A DNA stretch of 64,000 nucleotides, from assembly GCA_963595735.1 (NCBI GenBank), contig CAVBJJ010000010.1, forward strand, positions 1-64,000. The letters are read 5' to 3'. This DNA comes from CALWOS01 sp963595735 (GTDB taxonomy: Bacteria; Bacillota; Clostridia; Oscillospirales; Oscillospiraceae). The notes under the pieces were generated by a model. The model was not told where the DNA came from and made no database searches. It worked only from the letters and a program-made list of their open reading frames with translations. The translations under genes and the position numbers were made by a program. Positions 1 through 7,573 of the stretch are shown piece after piece (positions within the stretch are counted from its first letter, which is position 1; every line of letters begins with the position of its first letter).

Positions 1-1398
1 GCTCACCTGGTCATAGCCGACAAACTCCGTGGCGGGGATATCCTTGCCGAATTCCACGCCTGCCCAGCCCAGGTCGCCCAGCGCCTTACGCGCCTCGCGG
101 GCACGCTCCTTTTGCTCCTGCATCAGCTGCCGGAAAGCGTCCTCATCCACAGTCAGTCCCTCGTCCGCTGCCATCTCAATGGTCAGATCCACAGGGAAAC
201 CATAGGTATCATAGAGCTTGAATGCATCCGCGCCGGAAAAGGTCTTATCGCCCTTTTCCTTGTGCTCCGCCAGCATTTCCCCAAAGATGCGCATACCGCC
301 ATCAATGGTGCGGGCAAAGTTTTCTTCCTCCGTGCGGATCACGCGGGTGATATAGTCCTGCTTTTCCCGCAGATCGGGGTAGGCGCATTCATTCTCATGC
401 ACGACCGTGTCCACGACCTGATACAGGAACGGCTCGTTCACGCCAAGGAGCTTGCCGTGGCGGGCGGCGCGGCGCAGCAGACGGCGCAGCACATAGCCGC
501 GCCCCTCGTTGGAGGGCAAAATGCCATCGCAGATCATGAAGGTGGCACTGCGGATATGATCTGTGATCACGCGCAGAGACACATCCTTTTCCGGGCTTTC
601 CTCATAGTGTGCACCGGTGATTTCGCTGACCTTGTTGGTGATATTCATGACCGTGTCCACATCGAAGATGGAGGCGACCTCCTGGCAGACCACTGCCAGG
701 CGCTCCAGTCCCATGCCGGTATCAATATTTTTCTGAGCCAGCTCGGTGTAGTGGTTGTGGCCGTCATTGTCGAACTGGGAGAACACATTGTTCCAGATCT
801 CCATATAACGGTCACAATCGCAGCCCACTGTGCAATCCGGCTTACCGCAGCCAAAGGCCGCTCCGCGGTCATAGTAGATCTCCGAGCAGGGGCCGCAGGG
901 GCCGGAGCCGTGCTCCCAGAAATTGTCTTCCTTGCCAAAACGGAAAATGCGATCCGCCGGGATGCCGATCTCATCGTGCCAGATGTTCCATGCCTCGTCA
1001 TCCTCCAGATACACGGAGGGATACAGCCGGTCGGGATCCAGACCGATGCCCGCTTCGCTGGTCAAAAACTCCCAACTCCAGTGTATGGCTTCCCGCTTGA
1101 AATAATCGCCAAAGGAGAAGTTTCCCAGCATTTCAAAATAGGTACCGTGCCGCGCCGTTTTGCCGACATTTTCAATATCACCCGTACGGATACACTTCTG
1201 ACAGGTGCAGACCCGGCGGCGGGGCGGCTCCTCCTCCCCTTTGAACCAGGGCTTCATGGGGGTCATACCCGCATTGATCAGCAGAATGGACTTGTCGTTC
1301 TGGGGAACCAGAGAAAAACTGGGCAAACGCAGGTGCCCCTTTGTCTCGAAAAAGGAGAGAAACTTCTCTCGTAGTTCATTCACGCCGTATTTTTTCAT
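1..1398 (-). CDS. alaS: Alanyl-tRNA synthetase, N-terminal 466 codons (runs off the window)
   Basis: Charges tRNA-Ala in the cytoplasm. The visible part opens MKKYGVNELREKFLSFF and covers the class II aminoacylation domain, with the motif 2 region (TARHGTYFEMLGNFSFGDYF), the acceptor-binding region and the start of the middle domain. Editing and C-Ala domains would lie beyond position 1. The ATG at 1398 follows a GGGGAGGA ribosome site, and a perfect hairpin (GTGTGTGCG/CGCACACAC, 1419-1440) sits just upstream of that site. A long leader separates it from the PAP2 gene. No T-box consensus was found in the leader. Confidence 0.97.
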   Translation of the reverse strand, partial: MKKYGVNELREKFLSFFETKGHLRLPSFSLVPQNDKSILLINAGMTPMKPWFKGEEEPPRRRVCTCQKCIRTGDIENVGKTARHGTYFEMLGNFSFGDYFKREAIHWSWEFLTSEAGIGLDPDRLYPSVYLEDDEAWNIWHDEIGIPADRIFRFGKEDNFWEHGSGPCGPCSEIYYDRGAAFGCGKPDCTVGCDCDRYMEIWNNVFSQFDNDGHNHYTELAQKNIDTGMGLERLAVVCQEVASIFDVDTVMNITNKVSEITGAHYEESPEKDVSLRVITDHIRSATFMICDGILPSNEGRGYVLRRLLRRAARHGKLLGVNEPFLYQVVDTVVHENECAYPDLREKQDYITRVIRTEEENFARTIDGGMRIFGEMLAEHKEKGDKTFSGADAFKLYDTYGFPVDLTIEMAADEGLTVDEDAFRQLMQEQKERAREARKALGDLGWAGVEFGKDIPATEFVGYDQVS

Positions 1399-1658
1399 AA
1401 TTTTTTGTGTCCTCCCCGTGTGTGCGAAACCGCACACACCTAAACTTCAGTATAACAGATTTCAGCTTGTCAAAAAAGTCCGGGACTTTTTTGACTTTGC
1501 TTATCCGCCGCGTATTTTGGCTTAGCCAAAATACTGTGGGAAAGCCCAGAGGGACTTTCCATGGCGGTGTATCTGATTGAGGCGGGTCTTGCCCCCCTCA
1601 AACGCCCCGCTGCTGCGGAGGCTTCTGCTGGCTGCCTGTTTTTTTGACAGTCTCATTT
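1399..1658 (-). other. Structured alaS leader with several palindromes
   Basis: No gene is seen here. Read on the minus strand it contains GTATTTTGGC/GCCAAAATAC (1512-1534), GTCAAAAAAGTC/GACTTTTTTGAC (about 1469-1495), and the hairpin next to the alaS ribosome site (1419-1440). The A/T-rich hairpin recurs at 2457-2490. A second possible -10 (TATACT, near 1448-1453) follows it, but without a well-spaced -35. It could be an attenuator or an interspersed palindromic repeat. Confidence 0.5.
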
Positions 1659-1687
1659 ATTTTAGTCTTCTGCCTGGGAAATGTCAA
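1659..1687 (-). promoter_or_regulatory. Near-consensus sigma-A promoter for a long alaS leader
   Basis: On the minus strand TTGACA (1682-1687), a 17-base spacer and TAAAAT (1659-1664). It lies against the stop codon of the PAP2 gene and points at alaS, giving a leader of about 250 bases that contains several palindromes. Confidence 0.7.
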
Positions 1688-1690
1688 GAT

Positions 1691-2380
1691 TTACCGTGCT
1701 TCCCGCTGACTTTTTCCCGTTCTTTTCTGCCGATTGGCGCCCAATCCGGCAAAGGCACAGTAGAGCTTGATCAGCGCCGCGCTCAGCAAAACGCCGCCCA
1801 CGATATCCGTGAACCAGTGTACGCCGGAAAGCAGCCGTCCCAGCACCATGATCGCAATGATCAGCACCATGACCCACTGCACCTGTGCGCGGCCACGGGG
1901 CTCCTGGATCCGCTTTTGCACCTGCAAAATGCCGGTACTCATGATGCACACAGTGAGCATGGTATGGCTGGAGGGATACGAAGCTTCCAGTCCGTCCAGC
2001 AGCACCGGACGATAGTTGACAACGATCACCTCAAACAGACCATAGCACACGCCAAGCAGTACATAAAACAGTATCAGCGCGATCAGGTCTCTGTCCACCA
2101 GAGACAGCTTTTTCCGCACCTTCCACTGGTAGATCGTCATAGCCACAAACAGCAGCGCCAGCAGCAGGGATACCACGCCAAGGATCTGGGTCAGGTAATA
2201 AAAGAACTTGTTGCTTCCCAGGGCGTTGAAAACCGCGCCGTTGATAGAGGCAAAGCCCACACTGGAGCCCTGAGGGCCAATGGCCTGCACATCGACCACG
2301 CGCACCAGAATGGTAAAGACAGCAAAGATCACAAACAGGATCCCTGCGGTTTTGAGTTTTTCTTTATTGTAGGACAGCAT
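1691..2380 (-). CDS. PAP2-family membrane phosphatase
   Basis: A 229-residue integral membrane protein of the type 2 phosphatidic acid phosphatase superfamily, probably dephosphorylating lipid phosphates such as undecaprenyl pyrophosphate or PA at the membrane. Five to six hydrophobic segments are visible. Motif 2 is YPSSHTM (about residue 135) and motif 3 is RLLSGVHWFTDIVGG near the C-terminus, supplying the two catalytic His. Motif 1 is degenerate: it ends in YRP but the usual Lys seven positions earlier is Glu. GGGAGGAG precedes the ATG. The substrate cannot be told from sequence. Confidence 0.85.
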   Translation of the reverse strand: MLSYNKEKLKTAGILFVIFAVFTILVRVVDVQAIGPQGSSVGFASINGAVFNALGSNKFFYYLTQILGVVSLLLALLFVAMTIYQWKVRKKLSLVDRDLIALILFYVLLGVCYGLFEVIVVNYRPVLLDGLEASYPSSHTMLTVCIMSTGILQVQKRIQEPRGRAQVQWVMVLIIAIMVLGRLLSGVHWFTDIVGGVLLSAALIKLYCAFAGLGANRQKRTGKSQREAR

Positions 2381-2456
2381 GAAATCGCTCCTCCCGAAAG
2401 GTAATACCGCGCACTGCCCGCCGGAACGGACAGTGCGCGAGACTGCATCATCCGCT

Positions 2457-2497
2457 TGTCAAAAAAGTCTTTGACTTTTTTGACTTCGCTTATCCGT
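2457..2497 (-). repeat. Second copy of the A/T hairpin repeat, at the mltG stop
   Basis: GTCAAAAAAGTC, a 3-base loop, then GACTTTTTTGAC, flanked by CGGATAAGC, matching the element near 1467-1505 except for the loop and one flank base. The shared flank CGGATAAG supplies the TAA stop of mltG. The hairpin could terminate mltG. Confidence 0.6.
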
Positions 2498-3764
2498 TAT
2501 AGTTCTGTGTGGCAACAAAGGCGTTGAAGTCGTTTACATTGGTAAAGAAGCGGTGGGTTCCAGTTGCGGTATCCAATGCGTAGTAGTAATAGCCCGTGGT
2601 CTCCGGCTTAAAGGCCGCCGCGATGGAACTGGCACCCGGAGAACAAATCGGCGTGGGCGGCAGTCCAGTGTTGAGACGGGTATTGTAGGGATCGCTTGCG
2701 TCGGAAAGCATTTCCTCCGTCGGCGCGCCCTCGTGGTCGGGATGGCTGTACAGGCTGGTGGCGTCCACGCCCAGCGGCATTCCCGCAGCCAAACGGTTAT
2801 AGATGACAGAGGCGATGGTCACGCGCTCCTCGTCATTCGCCGCTTCCTTTTCCACCATGGAAGCCACCGTGATCACTTCCCGATAGCTGTATCCCATATT
2901 TTCCGCCAGCTCCAGCTGTTCCTGGGTTCTTCTGGCATGGAAGGTCGCCAGGAACTTATCAATTGCGCCGCTGGCGCTCATGCCCTCATAGAAATAATAG
3001 GTATCCGGATACAGATAGCCCTCCAGACGGCTGGCGTCACCCTTGGGGACATCCTCCAGGAAGGGATAGCTGAAGTCATAGTTCTTTGCTGCGTTCATCA
3101 GATCCGTGTAGCTGCAGATGTTGTTTTCCTCCAGCCGCTTGAAAATCTGATCCATGGTAAAGCCCTCGGGGAAAGTGATTTTGGTCTCCACCTGGGTTGT
3201 GGAGCCGATCTGCATATTCTTGACCAGTGCGCGGTAATCCAGCTGCGCAGACAGCTCATAGGTACCGGGGTCGATTTTGGTTTCCGCATGGGAGATGGTG
3301 GAGAACAGCCGGAACATGGTCGGATATTCGATCACACCCGCGCTTTTCAGCTCCTTTGCCACATAGCTGATGTCCGCATAGGTCACCGTGGTCATCTGGG
3401 GAGAGCCATCCTCGTTGTACAGCAGATTGCCGTCTTTATCCTTGGCCTGCTCGTCCTGGAAAGTAAAATGCTCTTTGTTCAGCGTGACAGTGGCAACGGT
3501 ATCATCCTTATTCAGCGCCAGCACATCCGATGCCACCATCCAGGCCAGACAGGCCAGAACGATACTCAAGCAGATGACAAACACGCCGTACATCACGCCG
3601 CCCATGCAGCCCACCCGATTGTCTCTCCGGCTGCGAACCGGGCGATAGCGCCGCTCCTCAAAATCCGGATCCAGATCTTCCTCGTCTAATGCGCCGTCAT
3701 TGGCCAGCATTTCATCCTGCGCCAGCTTTCGCTGGTCATGTTTATTTCGTTTTTGTCTTGCCAT
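2490..3764 (-). CDS. mltG: Endolytic murein transglycosylase MltG (YceG-like)
   Basis: Cleaves nascent glycan strands at the outer face of the membrane and so sets peptidoglycan chain length. It has 424 residues: a cytosolic Lys/Arg/Asp-rich N-terminus with a Tyr-Arg-Pro-Val stretch, one transmembrane segment (about residues 52-77), a LysM-like region, then the YceG domain. The catalytic region TVASMVEKEAANDEERV and the conserved NTGLPPTPICSPG are present. I chose the ATG at 3764 (MARQKRNKHD) because AGGAGAGG precedes it. A longer frame extends upstream to 3863 but lacks support. Confidence 0.93.
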   Translation of the reverse strand: MARQKRNKHDQRKLAQDEMLANDGALDEEDLDPDFEERRYRPVRSRRDNRVGCMGGVMYGVFVICLSIVLACLAWMVASDVLALNKDDTVATVTLNKEHFTFQDEQAKDKDGNLLYNEDGSPQMTTVTYADISYVAKELKSAGVIEYPTMFRLFSTISHAETKIDPGTYELSAQLDYRALVKNMQIGSTTQVETKITFPEGFTMDQIFKRLEENNICSYTDLMNAAKNYDFSYPFLEDVPKGDASRLEGYLYPDTYYFYEGMSASGAIDKFLATFHARRTQEQLELAENMGYSYREVITVASMVEKEAANDEERVTIASVIYNRLAAGMPLGVDATSLYSHPDHEGAPTEEMLSDASDPYNTRLNTGLPPTPICSPGASSIAAAFKPETTGYYYYALDTATGTHRFFTNVNDFNAFVATQNYNG

Positions 3765-3969
3765 TCGTACCTCTCCTTGGCGTTTAGTTGCGCGGTGGAA
3801 CCCATTTCCGACCACCGGCATAGTATATCTCGAACGCAGGCGAAAGCGCCTCGCGCTCCTCACCGCCAGATGCCGATCGAAGCCCGGCTTTGCCTGCGCT
3901 ACCGCACAGGGGCGGCAGAGTGATCATTAAAAATCAAATTTTGTTTGTGTGCGGAGAAGGGATTTTCTT

Positions 3970-4122
3970 ATGTTCTGTGGAAACAACAACTGCCTGTGGA
4001 TCATCCTCATTCTCATCATCCTGTTCGGCGGCTGCGGCTGCGGCAACGGTTGCGGCTGTGGTAACAGCTGCGGTTGCGGCAACAATTGCGGCTGCAACGA
4101 CAACTGCGGCTGCGGCTGCTGA
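3970..4122 (+). CDS. 50-residue Cys/Gly/Asn-rich membrane micropeptide
   Basis: Not assigned a function. The peptide begins MFCGNNNCLW, continues with one hydrophobic segment (about residues 9-20, Ile/Leu-rich), then a tail of CG, CGN and CGC repeats ending NCGCGC. There are 13 Cys in 50 residues. GGAGAAGGG precedes the ATG, and a strong terminator follows 69 bases after the stop, so this is a self-contained transcription unit running opposite to its neighbours. Similar Cys-rich short proteins are known in Clostridia under a chorion-like high-cysteine label. Metal binding or envelope anchoring is only a guess. Confidence 0.7.
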   Translation: MFCGNNNCLWIILILIILFGGCGCGNGCGCGNSCGCGNNCGCNDNCGCGC

Positions 4123-4190
4123 GTCGGCCTTACACAGCTTTCGTCTTTGTCAAAACTGACAAGGACAGAATATCGCAAAGTATCCACTGG

Positions 4191-4217
4191 ACGGAGCCCC
4201 ACAGGGCTCCGTTTTTT
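4191..4217 (+). terminator. Intrinsic terminator of the micropeptide gene
   Basis: ACGGAGCCC, a 4-base loop, then GGGCTCCGT running into TTTTTT on the plus strand. The minus side has no U-tract, so it serves mainly the micropeptide unit. Confidence 0.85.
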
Positions 4218-4223
4218 CTATTT

Positions 4224-4775
4224 CTATCGCAGCAGACGGGCTTCCGTCAGAACGCAATCCACGGCGCGGTCATGTGCTTCCCGGCACAGCTGCTGAGAGA
4301 GCATTTTCTCCCGGCACAGGCCGATGGTGTGCATATTCCATTGCGCCAGCCAGCGGTCATAGTATCCGCCGCCCTGCCCCATCCGGAAGCACTGCGTATC
4401 AAAGCTCAGCCCCGGCACCAGCATCAGATCCTGCGAATCCGGCCACACAGGCGGAAGCCCGGATGCCGGCTCCGGGATCGACATTGCGCCTTTGACCAAA
4501 TCGTCTTCCCCGGTGAATACCGCGAACTGCATGACGCCATCCGGCAAACTGCGGGGCAGCAGCACCTGTTTGCCATCCGCCAGCGCCCGGCGCAGGATCA
4601 TGCGGGTGTCCACCTCCCTGCCCACACTGTAGTAGGCAAAGAGCCGCCCGGCGTTTTGATACTCCGGCATTTGCAGCAGCCGCCCGGCGATTTGCACATT
4701 GCTGCTTTCCAGATATGCGGGGTCAAGCTCTCGCAGCTGCCTGCGCAGTGCGGCGCGGCAATTGGCTTTATCCAC
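4224..4775 (-). CDS. 5-formyltetrahydrofolate cyclo-ligase
   Basis: Converts 5-formyl-THF to 5,10-methenyl-THF with ATP, returning folate to the one-carbon pool in the cytosol. It has 183 residues, the family's usual length. The nucleotide-binding signature GQGGGYYDRWL is at about residues 130-140. The GTG start at 4775 overlaps the end of the DJ-1 gene by eight bases and has AAAGGAT upstream, so translation is probably coupled. It is the last gene of the sirtuin-TagA-Tmk-DJ-1 cluster. Confidence 0.9.
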   Translation of the reverse strand: MDKANCRAALRRQLRELDPAYLESSNVQIAGRLLQMPEYQNAGRLFAYYSVGREVDTRMILRRALADGKQVLLPRSLPDGVMQFAVFTGEDDLVKGAMSIPEPASGLPPVWPDSQDLMLVPGLSFDTQCFRMGQGGGYYDRWLAQWNMHTIGLCREKMLSQQLCREAHDRAVDCVLTEARLLR

Positions 4776-5310
4776 CAAAGCACATATCCTTTTGCACCTG
4801 TGCTGCAACATCTCTGCCCTGCAGTCGTGCCAAAATCTCCAGCGCAAAGGGGATCGCTGCGCCGGGTCCCTCGCCGGTGATCCGGTCGATTCCGGATACT
4901 ACCGTGCCGCCGATATAACGACCGCCCCGAACCTGCGCCTGAAATCCGGGATAGCAGGTGTAGTCCACGCCGTCGAGCAAGCCCAACTTGCCCAGCGCCC
5001 GGGGCGCGGCACAGATCGCACACAGCAAAGCGCCCTTTTCCGCGGCCTGCCGCAGCGTTTGGCACAGCGCCTGGCTGTCCTCTAGATTATCCACACCGGG
5101 CAATCCGCCGGGAAGCACATAGCAATCCGCCCCATCGGCAGGCACCGCTGCCACCGGAAGTTCCGCTTTTACGCCGATGCCGTGGGCGCCGGAGATCAGC
5201 TCTCCATCCACGCCCACCAGACGCACCTCCACGCCGCCCCGGCGCAGCACATCGACCACCGCCAGCGCTTCTATTTCTTCAAATCCCTCTGCCAGGAATA
5301 CATAGACCAT
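4768..5310 (-). CDS. DJ-1/PfpI family protein (YajL/ThiJ-like)
   Basis: A 180-residue protein of the DJ-1 superfamily, whose members act as glyoxalase/deglycase or redox-stress proteins. The nucleophile elbow AICAAPRALG carries the expected Cys (about residue 99), and the partner Glu is in AEGFEEIEAL near the N-terminus. The ATG overlaps the stop of tmk (TAATG). Function here is assigned only at family level. Confidence 0.88.
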   Translation of the reverse strand: MVYVFLAEGFEEIEALAVVDVLRRGGVEVRLVGVDGELISGAHGIGVKAELPVAAVPADGADCYVLPGGLPGVDNLEDSQALCQTLRQAAEKGALLCAICAAPRALGKLGLLDGVDYTCYPGFQAQVRGGRYIGGTVVSGIDRITGEGPGAAIPFALEILARLQGRDVAAQVQKDMCFGG

Positions 5311-5987
5311 TACAGCACCTCCTGTACATAGTGGTAAATCATTTCATGGATTTCCGCAACGCTGCGCATTTCTCCGTCCGGGTTCATGCAGTGCACCGTT
5401 TGCCAGCCATAGTACGCGGCGGCATAGCGCCCCGCCTCCTGACAATCCCGGAGATAGCGAAAATCCTTTTCGTGGATATCCGCCTTGGTATCGGACTGCC
5501 GCTGCCGCTTTTCCATCTGCCTGCGGGAGACCTCCAGATCCACATCCAAATACAGCACCAAATCCGGCTTTGGCAGCTCCAAAAGGCGGAACTCAAAATC
5601 GTACAGCCATTCCAGATAGGCTTTCCGCTGCTCCGCGGGCAGCTTTGCCCCCTGGTGACAGGCATTGCTGGTGGTATAGCGATCGGACAGGATCAGCTTT
5701 CCCCCGCGATAGTCCGCGCCCCAGTCGCTCTTAAAGGCCGCGTAGCGATCCACCGCGTAAAAGGTGGAGGCCGCATAGGCATTGACCGCGTTGGGGTCCG
5801 TTCCAAAATCACCCCGGAGGTATTGCCGCACCAGCGCGCTGCTCTCCTCCTGATAACGGGGGAATACGATCCGGCGCAGATTTTTTCCCTCCGCCTCCAA
5901 ACGCTTCCAGAGCAAATCGAACTGTGTGGATTTCCCGCATCCGTCGATGCCCTCCAGCACGATCAGCTTAGCTTGCGCTTGCATCAT
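5310..5987 (-). CDS. tmk: Thymidylate kinase
   Basis: Phosphorylates dTMP to dTDP for DNA synthesis. It has 225 residues with P-loop GIDGCGKST (about residues 14-22), the DRY-type motif SDRYTTSNACHQG and a Lys/Arg-rich lid (EKRQRQSD). An in-frame second ATG lies one codon in, with GGGAGGG upstream. The gene overlaps the 3' end of the TagA-like gene by 20 bases and the DJ-1 start by one. It is slightly longer than the typical 210-residue enzyme. Confidence 0.93.
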   Translation of the reverse strand: MMQAQAKLIVLEGIDGCGKSTQFDLLWKRLEAEGKNLRRIVFPRYQEESSALVRQYLRGDFGTDPNAVNAYAASTFYAVDRYAAFKSDWGADYRGGKLILSDRYTTSNACHQGAKLPAEQRKAYLEWLYDFEFRLLELPKPDLVLYLDVDLEVSRRQMEKRQRQSDTKADIHEKDFRYLRDCQEAGRYAAAYYGWQTVHCMNPDGEMRSVAEIHEMIYHYVQEVL

Positions 5988-6708
5988 TTTTCCCTCCCAT
6001 GCGGCGTCCTGCCACCAAAAGCAGGAATTGCGGCAGTTTCATCATGCGGCCAATTCGCCGGGGATCCTTGCACAAGCGGTAAAACCACTCCATTCCGGTT
6101 TTCTGGAACGCCGCCGGCGCACGCTGCGCCACCCCGGCAAACACATCCAGGCTGCCGCCCAGACCGGCCATCAGGCCAACATCCAGCTCCGCCTGGTGGG
6201 CAAACATCCATTTTTCCTGTTTGGGACATCCCAGACAGACAAACAGCATATCCGGCTTTGCCGCGTTGATCGCCTCGATCACCGGGCGGTCATCCCGGAA
6301 GTAGCCGTCATGGGTGCCTGCCAGAACCAGTCCCGGAAAGCGCCGCAGCAGATTTTCTCCCGCGGCCTCCGCAACGCCGGGCTTGGCGCCCAGCAGGAAG
6401 ATGCTTCCTCCCTGTCCGGCAAGCCGCTGCATCACTTCCGCTGCAAAGTCAATGCCAGGGATCTTGCTTTTCAGCGGGGTTCCCAGCAACTTTGCCCCGT
6501 GGATGATGCCAACGCCGTCCGCCAACACCAAGTCTGCCCGGTGAAGCATATCCGCCAAGGCGCGATCCTCCCGCGCCGCCATGACGATCTCCGGATTGGG
6601 CGTGACCACCACGGCTTTATCCCGATTTTGGATATGCGCCATGGCGGCGGCCACGGCCTCCTCCATTGTTATATTATCAAATTCAACATCCAACACATTT
6701 ATGCGCAT
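5968..6708 (-). CDS. WecG/TagA/CpsF-family glycosyltransferase
   Basis: A 246-residue GT26-family enzyme. Members add ManNAc(A) to a GlcNAc-diphospho-undecaprenol lipid at the cytoplasmic membrane for teichoic-acid linkage units or capsule. The family motifs are visible: TPNPEIVM, LADGVGI, GCPKQEKW and GGSLDVFAG followed by RAP. AGGAGAGATACC precedes the ATG. The rest of a teichoic-acid pathway is not in the window. Confidence 0.9.
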   Translation of the reverse strand: MRINVLDVEFDNITMEEAVAAAMAHIQNRDKAVVVTPNPEIVMAAREDRALADMLHRADLVLADGVGIIHGAKLLGTPLKSKIPGIDFAAEVMQRLAGQGGSIFLLGAKPGVAEAAGENLLRRFPGLVLAGTHDGYFRDDRPVIEAINAAKPDMLFVCLGCPKQEKWMFAHQAELDVGLMAGLGGSLDVFAGVAQRAPAAFQKTGMEWFYRLCKDPRRIGRMMKLPQFLLLVAGRRMGGKNDASAS

Positions 6709-6723
6709 GGTATCTCTCCTGTT

Positions 6724-7452
6724 TCAGCCAACTGTGACCTGTTCCAGAACCTTGCCAATGGGCTGATGGATCACCAGCTCCGCCTGGTCATCCCGACCGG
6801 TAGCGTCCCGATTGATCAGCACAAGATGCTCGCCGTGGAAATAATCCAGCAAGCCCGCCGCAGGATACACGGACAGAGAAGTGCCGCCCACCAGCAGCAG
6901 ATCCGCCTGCCGCAGGTAGTGGACCGCGCGTTCCAGCACCTGCTGATCCAGCCCCTCCTCATACAGCACCACATCCGGGCGAAGCAGCCCGCCGCAATGC
7001 TGGCAAAGGGGCAGACCCGCGCCAAAATCCAGCACATCCGGACGGGCGCTTTTGCCGCATTTGGTGCAATAGCAGCGGCGGGTGCTGCCGTGCAGCTCCA
7101 GCACATTTTTGCTGCCGGCGGCCTGATGCAGACCGTCGATATTCTGCGTGATGACTGCGCTCAGCTTTCCAGCCTGCTCCAGCTCCGCCAATTTCCGATG
7201 GGCGGGGTTGGGCTTGCAATCGCTGCAAACCAGCTTGGCGCGATAAAAGCGGTAGAATTCTTCCGGGTTCTGTAAGAAAAAGCTGTGGCTGATGATCTGC
7301 TCCGGCGGCCAGCTCCACTGCTGGTTGTACAAACCGTCCACACTGCGAAAATCCGGAATTCCGGATTCCGTGCTGACGCCTGCGCCGCCGAAAAAGACCA
7401 TGCTCCGGCTGGCATTTATGAGCATTTGCAGTTTTTGAATTGCATCCTGCAT
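6724..7452 (-). CDS. cobB: NAD-dependent protein deacylase (sirtuin)
   Basis: Removes acyl groups from lysines using NAD+, in the cytosol. It has 242 residues. GAGVSTESGIPDFRS binds NAD, TQNIDGLH and ELHGS carry the catalytic Asn/Asp and His, and two CxxC pairs (CYCTKC, CQHC) form the zinc site. I prefer the ATG at 7452 because GGAGGG lies ten bases upstream; the GTG three codons earlier is too close to it. The intact ELHG marks it as a true deacylase, unlike the second sirtuin at 26261. Confidence 0.92.
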   Translation of the reverse strand: MQDAIQKLQMLINASRSMVFFGGAGVSTESGIPDFRSVDGLYNQQWSWPPEQIISHSFFLQNPEEFYRFYRAKLVCSDCKPNPAHRKLAELEQAGKLSAVITQNIDGLHQAAGSKNVLELHGSTRRCYCTKCGKSARPDVLDFGAGLPLCQHCGGLLRPDVVLYEEGLDQQVLERAVHYLRQADLLLVGGTSLSVYPAAGLLDYFHGEHLVLINRDATGRDDQAELVIHQPIGKVLEQVTVG

Positions 7453-7530
7453 AAACCACACACCCTCCGCATTATATACAGTATCAGTTTATTATACATT
7501 GCCAAACCGCTTTTTACAAGACAAAACACA

Positions 7531-7564
7531 AACAGACCCACTGTTTTTTCACAGCGGGTCTGTT
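7531..7564 (-). terminator. Terminator downstream of guaB
   Basis: On the minus strand AACAGACCCGCTGT, a short A-rich loop and ACAGTGGGTCTGTT, followed by TGTGTTTTG. Confidence 0.8.
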
Positions 7565-7573
7565 GGAACGGGC

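Noticed and set aside
1399..1690. T-box riboswitch before alaS
   Set aside because: No AGGGTGGNACCGCG-type antiterminator sequence found.
1577..2404. Open frame antisense to the PAP2 gene
   Set aside because: His/Gln-rich shadow; the PAP2 motifs fix the true strand.
3890..4159. An alternative frame over the Cys-rich micropeptide giving an Ala/Ser/Thr-rich peptide
   Set aside because: It lacks a ribosome site; the Cys-Gly frame has one and a matching terminator.
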